This document shows, piece after piece, positions 21,245-31,104 of a stretch of 64,000 nucleotides of DNA. Numbering within the stretch: position 1 is the stretch's first letter; each line of letters starts with the position of its first letter. This DNA comes from Corythucha ciliata (Eukaryota > Arthropoda > Insecta > Hemiptera > Tingidae). The notes beneath the pieces were generated by a model. That model worked only from the letters and a program-made list of their open reading frames with translations, made no database searches and was not told where the DNA came from. The DNA lies in contig CM075943.1 in NCBI GenBank assembly GCA_038030265.1, forward strand, positions 32,550,001 to 32,614,000, written 5' to 3'. The position numbers and the translations under genes are program-made.

Positions 21245-22060
21245 GGCTTGAGAGACGACGGATCTATCGGTAGAACCCCACGAAGTTTTCGCCCCATTAA
21301 AAGTTCAGAAGGCGAATATGAACCTATCTGCGGTGTGGATCGGTAGGCCAGAAGTGCAAGTTGTAAATCCTGTGATTTTTCAATTAAATTTTTTGCTATC
21401 CGGACCATCCAGCAAATCCATTTCCTTGATAGTGTTTTGGACTTCCGGGAATGATTTTAAACCCAAGTTCTCTACTGAATTGTCTCATTTGAAAAGAATT
21501 TAAATTCGATCCTGCATCGCAACGAATTGATTCAGGGACGCCAAAATGTGCAAAAAGTTTTTTTAAGTACTCAATTATTTCAGAAGACTGCAAACTGCGA
21601 GGAAAAGGGCAAACATCTATGTACCTGGAGAAAAAATCACCTACGACCAAATGCCACTCCCCTTTTGCTTTGAAGAAGTCCATGGCAATGCGCTCCCAAT
21701 GCCTACTAGGTTGAGCTGACGGTATCAACGGCTCTGGACGTTGATTACGATGAGATACACAGTTTTGGCATGTTGCAACTTTCTCACGAATATACTGCGA
21801 AATTGATGGCCACCAAACGCGTTGTTTGGCACGTTCTATGCATTTATTTTCACCCCCATGAGCGGCGTGTAATCTGTCAAACATCACGGCACGTAGCTTG
21901 TATGGGATCACTAAGCGATTTTTATACTGGATTATGTCGTCCTTTACCCATAGGTCATTTTTAAACTTCCAAAATTGAACTACCCTTGTGTCACGGACCG
22001 TTGGCCACCCTTCCGTAATAAATTTCCTCAGAATATCAAACAAGGGGTCCGCGAATTAAG
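21245..22060 (-). pseudogene. Gypsy-2 integrase core
   Basis: The minus strand encodes the zinc-binding HHCC region (HAAHGG then CQNCVSH) and the catalytic domain (WERIAMDFF, then RCDAGSNL at the second Asp, then KHYQGNGFAG where PQSNG is usual). A frameshift follows near 21400, after which LALLAYRSTP continues in another frame. Integrase joins element DNA to the chromosome. A stop separates this from the RNase H side. Confidence 0.85.
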
Positions 22061-22782
22061 CCTCCAATACCTCTTTGAACCGAACGTCGCTAACGTTGGC
22101 TGAAAAGACTTGATCAACAAACAGTTCTGTCATCTGGTCTTCAAGAATGTCGGTATTTTTAAAGGAAGAAGAAGAAGCTGGAGATCTTGATAGAGTGTCA
22201 GGAGTATAAAATTCCTTCCCCGAAACGTGTTCAACTTAACAAACGCATTCTAAACCGTTGAATTCGAGCACTTAAATCAATAAGGGGTTTCTTTCCGAGC
22301 AGGGTGACTAAAGGTTTGTTATCTGTTCGTAAAATAAATGTAGTGCCTATTAAAAGGTCTTCGAACTTTTCGCACGCCCAAGTCAAAGCCAAGGCTTCTC
22401 TTTCCAAGTTGGAATAGCGTTTCTCTGTCTCAGTTAAGCCCCGGGACGCGAACTGTACTGGCTGCCAGCCGCCTGGGCGAGTTTCTTGCTCCAAGACAGC
22501 CCCCAATCCCTGCAAACTTGAATCGGCGGAAACTCTTATAGGTCTAGTGGGATTGTAAAAAACTAAAACTGGCTCGCTGGACAACATGCTAATTATCCTG
22601 GCGAAAGCTTCTTGTTGACTTTTATCCCAGACCCAATCGTTTTCATGCTTCAGTAAATTCCTTAAAGGCTCCGTCGCCTCAGCCAATTTGGAGTAAAATT
22701 TAACGTGATAGTTTACCATACCTAAGAACCTTCGTAATTGGGGAACGTCTGTTGGAGGAGGTAATTGTTTGATTGCTTCCAA
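22061..22782 (-). pseudogene. Gypsy-2 RNase H and linker
   Basis: Minus-strand frames include the thumb (LRRFLGMVNYH), the RNase H-like catalytic stretches (IRVSADSSLQGLGAVL, SNLEREALALTWA, LRTDNKPL) and the trailing HVSGKEFYTPDTLSR-type signature in a shifted frame near 22190-22240. At least one frameshift and one stop interrupt it. Confidence 0.85.
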
Positions 22783-22789
22783 TTTTCTT

Positions 22790-23470
22790 CTATCGGATCC
22801 CTCTATCTGAAATGATGTGACCTAGGAATGTAACCTCTTGGACCCCAAACACGCATTTATCTTCATTCAACGTGACTCCCTCTGCTACCAACCTATTGAG
22901 CACTTGATGTAACCGATCATTGTGTTCTTCGAGAGTGTGGCCATAAATGAGGGAATCATCCAACAGGGTAACTACTCCAGGGATACCTGAGAGAATCTTG
23001 GTCATCGTGCGATGATACACCTCTGGTGCACTGCAGATACCCATCGGAAGACGGTTAAAAACAAATCGCCCGTAAGGCGTGAGAAAAGATGTCAATTTTT
23101 GTGATTTTGGATCTAGAAGAATTTGGAAATAGCCGCTTCTACAATCTATTTTCGAAAAATACTGAGCTCCCGAAAGTTGATTCAGAATTTCGTTCACCCC
23201 AGGCAAAGCTACTCTTTCCCTTTTAATGGCCTTATTGAGTTCCGAATAGTCCACGCAAATTCGGACTTCTTTATTGCCCTGCTTCGGTACGACTACCATC
23301 CCTGCAACCCAGTCCGTTGGTTCTTCTATTCGAGAGATAGTCCCATGATCCTCCATTCTTTGCAACTCTTGTTCGGTCTTGCCCCTAAGCTGTACAGGGA
23401 CTCTACGAGGCGTGTTGATAGCCACCGGTCTGACCCCTTCTTTTAGACTTATTGTATAACTGTAACGCAT
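22790..23470 (-). pseudogene. Gypsy-2 reverse transcriptase
   Basis: The open 226-codon frame has RT motifs in order: RICVDYSELNKA, FSKIDCRSGYFQI, LPMGICSAPEVYHR, VTLLDDSLIYG (LLDD at the usual Y-x-DD site) and VTFLGHIIS. It ends at a stop just after GHIISDRGIR, where the thumb should follow, because of a single-base shift. RT copies the element RNA into DNA. Confidence 0.9.
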
Positions 23471-23489
23471 AACTCCTATACCATGAAAA

Positions 23490-24766
23490 ATGATGGGTAT
23501 AACTGTTTTAAATTATACTTCCGGTCAGAAACAGCTGCTTCGTCAACCCTCTTAACTATTTGTAGCTTTTCAATTGCTGGACGGCCCAATAAGGGTTTTT
23601 GGACTTCACTCTTCAGAACGTAGGTAAATGTCTTCAAAACTGCACCTATGCTTGTAACTAATTGGGGCTTTAAAAATTCCGATGATGTCTAATTTATTCT
23701 TACCGGGACCATACAACAAGCTCTTCTGTTTCAAAAGGCGAAATTTAGATTTGAATTTTCTATTGTACAAGTTTTCCGAAATAATTGTGACATCTGCTCC
23801 CGTGTCGATGCGGAAGGTGACTCTAGAAGGTCCCACCCGTAAATGAATTTCCCATTGAGCCTCACTTGAGACAGGATGTTTTGAATCAACTGCCGATAAA
23901 AAAAAGTCTCTCTCTTTGGGTGTTTGTAACGACGGAGATTGATACACACAGTCAGCTCGTTTTGACATACAAAACCTCGAATAATGCCCCAACTTATCAC
24001 ACTTAAAGCATCGGCTATTCACTGCAGGGCATTCCTTTCCCAGATGATTCTCATACCCGCACTTAAAGCACTTTCTTCTTTGCCGACTTTTATCAGTGGA
24101 CCAATTTGAGTTGTTGACACGGTTTACCTCTGTATCTTCAAAATGCTTTCTGACACTAGTCTGTTGGCTGTGAATGAGCTCCGTCTGTTTCACTCGTTCC
24201 TCTACGCTTTGCAGTGTCAATTTAGTTTGCGTGCTGTCAGCTTGAAGCTGCTCTGAGAACCGAACGTTAGACATGCCTTGCAGTATTTTATGCATGATTA
24301 AATCCTCCTGCAAAATTCCGAAATTACACTTCCTCGCAATTGAAAGCAAGTCGTTAATAAAATGTTCTGCCGGCTCCTCTGTCCGTCGAGTGCGGTCAAA
24401 AAACTTACTCCTTTCGAAAACTAAATTAGTTTTGCCTTCGAAATGCTGCTCGAAAGCTTGTAAAACCACACTGTAATTCCTTCGTTCTGCTTCTGTCAAT
24501 CTCAGGCGAGCGAAAATATCCTCCGACTCATCACCTAAAGCCAAGACCAAGTGATTCACCTGATACTCGTCAGACATTACGCCTAGAAACGTGGCTTGGT
24601 GGTAACGTTCCCACCGTGTGCGCCACCTCGCCCAATTCGGGGAATCAAAATTGATATGTGGAGGTGGAGCAGCGGCGTTAGGCCTGAAAACTTGCTGTCC
24701 AACAGCAGTTTGATCAACGATGTTCAGACCTGCCACATTGCGCGCGGATTCATCGCTTGGCACCAT
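23490..24766 (-). pseudogene. Gypsy-2 gag-protease
   Basis: The frame starts at ATG 24764-24766, whose A is the last base of the 5' LTR, and reads MVPSDESARN. It continues through a gag domain (INFDSPNWARWRTRWERY), two CCHC knuckles (CFKCGYENHLGKEC, CFKCDKLGHYSRFC at about 23960-24080) and a retropepsin (FRIDTGADVTII near 23795). The main frame stops at 23606; the protease tail continues in another frame to about 23490. RT lies in a further frame. Gag forms the particle and protease cleaves it. Confidence 0.9.
24750..24765 (-). promoter_or_regulatory. Gypsy-2 primer-binding site overlapping the gag start
   Basis: On the minus strand TGGTGCCAAGCGATGA directly follows the 5' LTR end (ACA). This is the primer position and is complementary to a tRNA ending GGCACCA. 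The TG of the site is also part of the gag ATG. The tRNA identity is not resolved. Confidence 0.75.
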
Positions 24767-24880
24767 GTTTCAAAATGAGTTCTGTCTTAACAATGTTTCA
24801 TTAAACGACCCAAATAAAACTGATTTATTTTAAACAATAATTGAATCATGTGGATCTAGCATCAGCTAGATCCCTATACA
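24766..24880 (-). repeat. Gypsy-2 5' LTR (115 bp)
   Basis: Identical to the 3' LTR at 18724-18838 over all 115 positions. It is followed by the right-hand target duplicate ACTAG (24881-24885). Confidence 0.95.
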
Positions 24881-25205
24881 ACTAGGTGTCGCGGCTGCCA
24901 CTTTTTTGGGTTTTCTACTTTTCTAGTTTACCCGCTGGAATGCTCATGAGTAGATTTATCAATCAAAACCGTTGGTTATAGTTGAGAATCGTGAATTTTT
25001 AAAATCTATTTTCTTCAGCTTCCTTTTTGTTCCTTGTTTCTTCCACCTGTTCTTCGTTTGAAATTTCTTGCTTGTAACTGTAAGTGGTCGCGTTCATTTA
25101 TTTTAATTCAAAAGCTGACGTATAACACGAAACATATTCTTTTCAGGCAATATGGCTCATAGCATAGATGTTTTGTTAGAGGGTGTCTGAGCACAAGGTG
25201 AGATG

Positions 25206-26859
25206 GGGTCTGTCTAAAACGCGGATCTGCAGATCTGCGGATCTGCAAGATTTACACCTCGCATCAGCAGATCTGCAGATTAACACCCCAAAACTGTAGA
25301 TTAACACCTAAAGTTCCGTAATTCAACGAAAATGAGACTACAATTGAAAAAGAAAGTTTAAATGGACCAATAATAAGCACAACATTACCGATCGTATTTT
25401 AATAAGACTATAATTAAGCGCCACACTCGAACAATCACTTTTACTTAATTCGTTCAGACTTCAATTGCATGCAACAGACAATCATACCATTTACAAAAAT
25501 ATGCTTCAATTTTGACGCTTCCTTGTAAATACAACTGCCACTACACCCCAGTAGCGCGCAGATTTGCAGATTCATAAAAGCATGCAGATCGGCCACGTAA
25601 GGTTAATTGTTCAGCCTCAAAATGCCTACTAACAAGGAGAAGTCAAAATTCAGGTGAATCATCTTAAATTGTACGATTGGCTCTAGTACGCATCTAAGTG
25701 GCCGATCTTCAGGTTTTTATGAATCTGCAGATCTGCACGCTACGGTAGGAAGTGCCAGTTGTATTGACCAGGAGGGGTCAAAATTTAGGTGAATTATCCT
25801 AAATTGTTGTATTAGCTCTAGTATGCATTTTCAGGCTGTACAATTAACGCTAAGTGGCCGATCTGCAGGCTTTTATGAATCTGCAGATCTGCACGCTAGG
25901 GGGGGAAGTGCCTGTCGCATTGACAAGGAGGCGTCAAAATTGAGGTGGATCATCTTAAATTGTACGATTGGCTCTAGTTTGCATTTTGAGGCTGAACAAT
26001 TAACCTTAAGTGGCCGATCTGCATGCTTTTATGAATCTGCAGATCTGCACGCTACGGTGGGAAGTGCCTGTTGTATTGACAAGGAGGAGTCAAAATGGAG
26101 GTGAATCATCCCAAATTGTTGGATTAGCTCTATTATGCATTTTGAGGCTGAACAATTAACGCTAAGTGGACGATCTGCAGGCTTGTATGAATCTGCAGAT
26201 CTGCACGCTACGGTGGGAAGTGCTAGTTGTATTGACCAGGAAGGTTCAAAATTGAAGTGAATCATCCCAACCCAAATTGTTGGATTAGCTCCAGTATGCA
26301 TTTTAAGGCTGAATAATTAACGCTAAGTGGCCGATCTGCAGGCTTTTGTGAATCTGCAGATCTGCAGGCTAGGGGGGTAAGAGCTTGTTGCATTGACAAG
26401 GAGGGGTCAAAATTGAGGTTAATTATCTTAACCTGACTTGTTGGATTAGCTCTATTATGCATTTTGAGGCCTAATAATTAACGCTAAGTGGCCGATCTGC
26501 AGGCTTTTATGAATCTGCAGATCCGCACGCTACGGCGGGAAGTGCCTGTTGTATTTACAAGGAAGCGTCAAAATTGAAGAATATTTTTGTAAATGGTATG
26601 GTTGGCTGTTGCATGTAACTGAGGTCTGAACGAATGAAGTAAAAGTGATTGTTCGAGTGTCGCTTAATTATAGTATTATTAAAATACGATCGGTAATGTT
26701 GTGCCTATTATTGGTCTACTTTAACTTTCTTTTTCAATTGTAGTCTCATGTTCATTGAATTACGGAATTGTAGGTGTTAATCTGCAGATTTGGGGTGTTA
26801 ATCTGCAGATGCGAGGTGTTAATCTTGCAGATCTGCAGATCCGCGTTATAGACAGACCC
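25206..26859. mobile_element. MULE-like long-TIR element, copy B
   Basis: Terminal inverted repeats of roughly 300 bp begin GGGTCTGTCTA and contain clustered GATCTGCAGATC-type palindromes. A perfect 9-bp duplication GGTGAGATG flanks the element (25197-25205 and 26860-26868). Nine-bp targets and long TIRs point to the Mutator/MULE superfamily. The interior is a tandem array of about six 155-161-bp units, each with AAGTGGCCGATCTGCAGGC. No transposase is encoded, so it is non-autonomous. Confidence 0.85.
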
Positions 26860-27569
26860 GGTGAGATGAGATGGAATGCCATTATTATTTTTCGCCACGG
26901 ATGAGAGGTAAGTGCTGCATATAAATATGATCTCGTGAACAATTTGGTACTTATTTCTTTGTTCATCTATTTGTTGGGGATCTTGTGGGAATGCCAATCA
27001 TTTCTCTGGAAATCAGTGATACAACTAGAAGTATATGCGATCATGTTTCGTGAGGTAGTCTTTCACGATTTTTACTTGAAAGCTTTCACGGTACTACCAG
27101 GGGCATTTGTAAAGAAATCGAGCCTTCGTTTTGTTTTAGGCTAAATTACGCTAAAACCTTGTCGGTAAATCAAAGTACTGTGCTATGATGCTGTGTGGAT
27201 GTAAACTATTTCTTTCTATTTTCTCCGTTTCTCACCTATTACTCAGTGTACTTCGAAAGTGATAAATAAACGTACTTTTCAGAAAACGACAAAATATGTT
27301 GTTTGATTTTACCCAATCAAGGAAAATAAGGAATCCGTAATCAAAATGCCAAGGTAATTGAAGTGGGGTGGAAGAGGGGAAAGGGGAGACCTGTGGACTG
27401 TGCGGTGTGGGTAGGGGTAATTTTAGTTATCGCCTTAGCGCCCCGAAGCGCTGTTGGCCAACCCCTCTTGTCACTTTACCCTGCCTTTTGGCTGGCTCTC
27501 TTATAGTTATTTGATTCTCTGTGATCGGGGCCAACTTTTTTTTATGTAGGTATAGGTTACACAAGGGTT

Positions 27570-27990
27570 ACCTTATCACGATTTGCATAGGATCGCATGG
27601 GATGAGGGGTAGATAACAGCCCATCTAAATATAACCTCTTTGGCTCCGATGTCAGCCTCCCCATTGGGGGCAGCTGTGACAATGGCGTGAACGCCACTGC
27701 CGGGCTTAGGGGTATTTTTACTAGGGGCGTAAGATTCTTGAACGAGGGCTACCTCGACACCACGGTCTAGGGACAAGATGACACCCACACTCTGATGGGG
27801 CACCTGCGAGCGATCCAAATTGAATTGGAGCACCTTCATACTGAGGCATAGTTTGTCCGGCCGGCCTCCCGGGGTTTGTTGGGCGCTTAACGCGCGCACA
27901 AGCGGCGCATTTTGGTGGGAGCGACTTTTTGAGACAGGCCTTGTGGCCATGCCCCTCCTCGGCGCATATACTGCACGCAGGGGTGGGCAA
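27570..27990 (-). pseudogene. R1-clade LINE ORF1 end and ORF2 start (copy B)
   Basis: This is the duplicate of 11240-11790 and shows the zinc-knuckle region (CSICAEEGHGHKAC, PPKCAAC) and the ORF2 start more clearly. The hAT-like insertion at 27978 cuts it; the upstream remainder is at 31070-31200. Confidence 0.75.
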
Positions 27991-28437
27991 ATTACAGGTT
28001 CTTGAGTAATTAATTACAAATTACTTCCAAAAAAGAGGATTAATTACCAATTACTTTTCACTTCCACGAATAATTACAAATTACAATTACTGTAATTGAA
28101 TTACTTTTTCAATTACCAATTACCCAAGAGCTCGATTGGTGGAACACGCAAGCGTCTTGCTCTTGTTCACTGTCATTTTTTTAGTGCGTCCAGCCAACAA
28201 TCGAACGTCAGAACAGATCTTTGAGATAGAAAGCAGGCGGAACAGCATATCCCCAAGATGCCAAACGCGTCACATGAGTAGGGTTGCGAAATGTCCGGGA
28301 TCAAATTTGCTAATTTGGCTAATTTTGCCCTACATCCCGGCCTCCGAACTGTCACGGGGAACCCCGGATAGTCATAGATTGCTAATTTGGCTAATTCGCT
28401 AATGGCTGATTCGTGGTTTCGCGATGCAACTTCCAGA

Positions 28438-29244
28438 CTAAAATTAAGAAAAAAATCGTTGATTCGCGGTACATGGTGTCCATTCTACGAATAAATTGTG
28501 GAAATCAACGCAAAAGTGTTGTATTTGGGCAAACCCCGCGGTTAAAGTTGAGAAAACACGCTATAATATTGACAAATAAAAGACGCTTTCAGGTTAAAAT
28601 TCGACAAAAAAATGGCAAACTCACAACTGAGCGTAAAATCGCCCATTCGCGTATGAAAAAGGGAATAGGATGCTGGATGGCCGCAAAATAAGCACAAAAC
28701 GCTATTTCACAGCTGAAATTGGGAAAAATCGCTAATTTGCAATTTGCAGATATAAAGTTGTGGAAAAACGTTAATTCGCGGATACAAAATGAAGTAAATC
28801 ACTAATTCGCGGCAAAAATTGAAAAAATCAGCAATTAGCGCAGCTAAAATTAAGAAAAAAATCGTTGATTCGCGGTACATGGTGTCCATTCTACGAATAA
28901 ATTGTGGAAATCAACGCAAAAGTGTTGTATTTGGGCAAACCCCGCGGTTAAAGTTGAGAAAACACGCTATAATATTGACAAATAAAAGACGCTTTCAGGT
29001 TAAAATTCGACAAAAAAATGGCAAACTCACAACTGAGCGTAAAATCGCCCATTCGCGTATGAAAAAGGGAATAGGATGCTGAATGGCCGCAAAATAAGCA
29101 CAAAACGCTATTTCACAGCTGAAATTGGGAAAAATCGCTAATTTGCAATTTGCAGATATAAAGTTGTGGAAAAACGTTAATTTTCAGTTCAAATTGGGGA
29201 AAAATCGCTAATTTGCAATTTGCAGATATAAAGTTGTGGAAAAA
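28438..29244. repeat. Two-copy higher-order repeat (~414 bp) inside the hAT-like element
   Basis: The stretch starting AAATTAAGAAAAAAATCGTT (about 28441) recurs nearly exactly 414 bp later (about 28855). The second copy is partly re-duplicated around 29190-29240. Confidence 0.85.
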
Positions 29245-30246
29245 CGTTAATTCGCGGATACAAAATGAAGTAAATCACTAATTCGCGGCAAAAATTGAAA
29301 AAATCAGCAATTAGCGCAGCTAAAATTAAGAAAAACGTTAATTCGCGGATACAAAATGAAGTAAATCACTAATTCGCGGCAAAAATTGAAAAAATCAGCA
29401 ATTAGCGCAGCTAAAATTAAGAAAAACGTTAATTCGCGGATACAAAATGAAGTAAATCACTAATTCGCGGCAAAAATTGAAAAAATCAGCAATTAGCGCA
29501 GCTAAAATTAAGAAAAACGTTAATTCGCGGATACAAAATGAAGTAAATCACTAATTCGCGGCAAAAATTGAAAAAATCAGCAATTAGCGCAGCTAAAATT
29601 AAGAAAAACGTTAATTCGCGGATACAAAATGAAGTAAATCACTAATTCGCGGCAAAAATTGAAAAAATCAGCAATTAGCGCAGCTAAAATTAAGAAAAAC
29701 GTTAATTCGCGGATACAAAATGAAGTAAATCACTAATTCGCGGCAAAAATTGAAAAAATCAGCAATTAGCGCAGCTAAAATTAAGAAAAACGTTAATTCG
29801 CGGATACAAAATGAAGTAAATCACTAATTCGCGGCAAAAATTGAAAAAATCAGCAATTAGCGCAGCTAAAATTAAGAAAAACGTTAATTCGCGGATACAA
29901 AATGAAGTAAATCACTAATTCGCGGCAAAAATTGAAAAAATCAGCAATTAGCGCAGCTAAAATTAAGAAAAACGTTAATTCGCGGATACAAAATGAAGTA
30001 AATCACTAATTCGCGGCAAAAATTGAAAAAATCAGCAATTAGCGCAGCTAAAATTAAGAAAAACGTTAATTCGCGGATACAAAATGAAGTAAATCACTAA
30101 TTCGCGGCAAAAATTGAAAAAATCAGCAATTAGCGCAGCTAAAATTAAGAAAAACGTTAATTCGCGGATACAAAATGAAGTAAATCACTAATTCGCGGCA
30201 AAAATTGAAAAAATCAGCAATTAGCGCAGCTAAAATTAAGAAAAAC
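29245..30246. repeat. 91-bp satellite, 11 head-to-tail copies
   Basis: The anchor AAACGTTAATTCG recurs at exactly 91-bp spacing from 29245 to 30155, and the array ends at 30246. The copies look identical by eye. Each 91-bp unit is three degenerate ~30-bp family-A subunits. Confidence 0.95.
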
Positions 30247-30545
30247 GTTAATTTCCAGATGAAACTGAGAAAAGTGCTAATCACCTGGTTAAAAAATTAA
30301 AAAATCGGTAATATGCAGCTAAAATTGAGGAAAACGCCAAAACTCGTGGATAATTAAGAAACATCGCTCACGGGATAAAAACGATACTTTGCTGCTAAAG
30401 TTGAGAAAATGCGCAAATTCATGGCTATGGTAGGGGGTGGGGCAAAACCGCTAATCTGCGACTGAAATTGAGAAGAACGATGCACTCGGCCAAAATTGAG
30501 AAAAGCGCTAATTTGCGGGTAGAGTCCAAAAATCGCCCTTAACTG
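30247..30545. repeat. Diverged family-A units at the array's right side
   Basis: Irregular units such as GCTAAAATTGAGGAAAACGCC continue past the homogeneous array, typical of the older edge of a satellite. Confidence 0.7.
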
Positions 30546-31104
30546 AGAGATTGAGGCTATGATGAGGCCAGCAAGATGTCCAGATTCAAGAGTGTGCTGG
30601 CAGGGTGGAATGATGACTAAAATGTGAAATTACCCGCCTCTTTTCAACCTTACGAGATTTCAATCTGATACCCCCCTCCACCCAGGACAAATTCCTACTT
30701 ACGCCATTGGTTTGGGGTTTCGATCTTTGAAACTTGTGTATACCGTTTTTCTCAAATTTCAAATTGCCAACCCTAAGCTCGAGGATATCGCTCGTGTCAT
30801 TATTGCTTTGAAACTCTTATTTTTCAGAGAATTTCATGCAAAAACTCCTCCAAAAGCTCCATGTAAGGCGCGAAATAGTACCCGCTGAGTTTTCGAAGTA
30901 ATATTGGCTCTGAAGATGGAAATGTAATTGGTAATTGTTAATTACAAATTACTTCGAAAAAGTGCTTTTAATTATAAATTACCAATTACAATGGCGTGTT
31001 GTTATCAATTACAAATTACCAATTACTAATTGCAATTGAATTACGTAATTCAATTACTGCCCAGCCCTGACTGCACGTCTCGCTGGTTGGTTGACGAGAG
31101 GGAC

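Larger units (their letters stand above)
18724..24880 (-). mobile_element. Gypsy-2: complete LTR retrotransposon with 115-bp LTRs
   Basis: It is bounded by identical 115-bp direct repeats that run TG...CA in the plus orientation. The flanking 5-bp duplication is ACCAG/ACTAG, with one base diverged. The empty site is CTACTAGGTG in copy A. Coding is on the minus strand: gag-protease, RT, RNase H and integrase. A polypurine tract adjoins the left (3') LTR and a primer site adjoins the right (5') LTR. A 1772-bp DNA element lies inside integrase. Several frame breaks make this copy non-autonomous although the LTRs are identical. Confidence 0.95.
27978..31069. mobile_element. hAT-like element carrying satellite DNA (copy B only)
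   Basis: The termini are CAGGGGTGGGCA and, inverted, CAGGGCTGGGCA. A perfect 8-bp duplication ACTGCACG flanks them (27970-27977 and 31070-31077), and copy A has the single uninterrupted target. CAGGG termini with 8-bp targets define the hAT superfamily. Subterminal sequence is rich in AATTAC repeats at both ends. The interior has no transposase but about 2 kb of ~30-bp family-A repeat, including a 91-bp satellite. Confidence 0.92.

Noticed and set aside
23465..23500. Programmed -1 frameshift between Gypsy-2 protease and RT at a T run
   Set aside because: The run is not a good slippery heptamer, it lies downstream of protease, and the copy has several other frame breaks; decay is simpler.
29245..30246. 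Regularly spaced repeats that could suggest a CRISPR array
   Set aside because: Units are contiguous 91-bp satellite copies without variable spacers, in eukaryotic transposon DNA.
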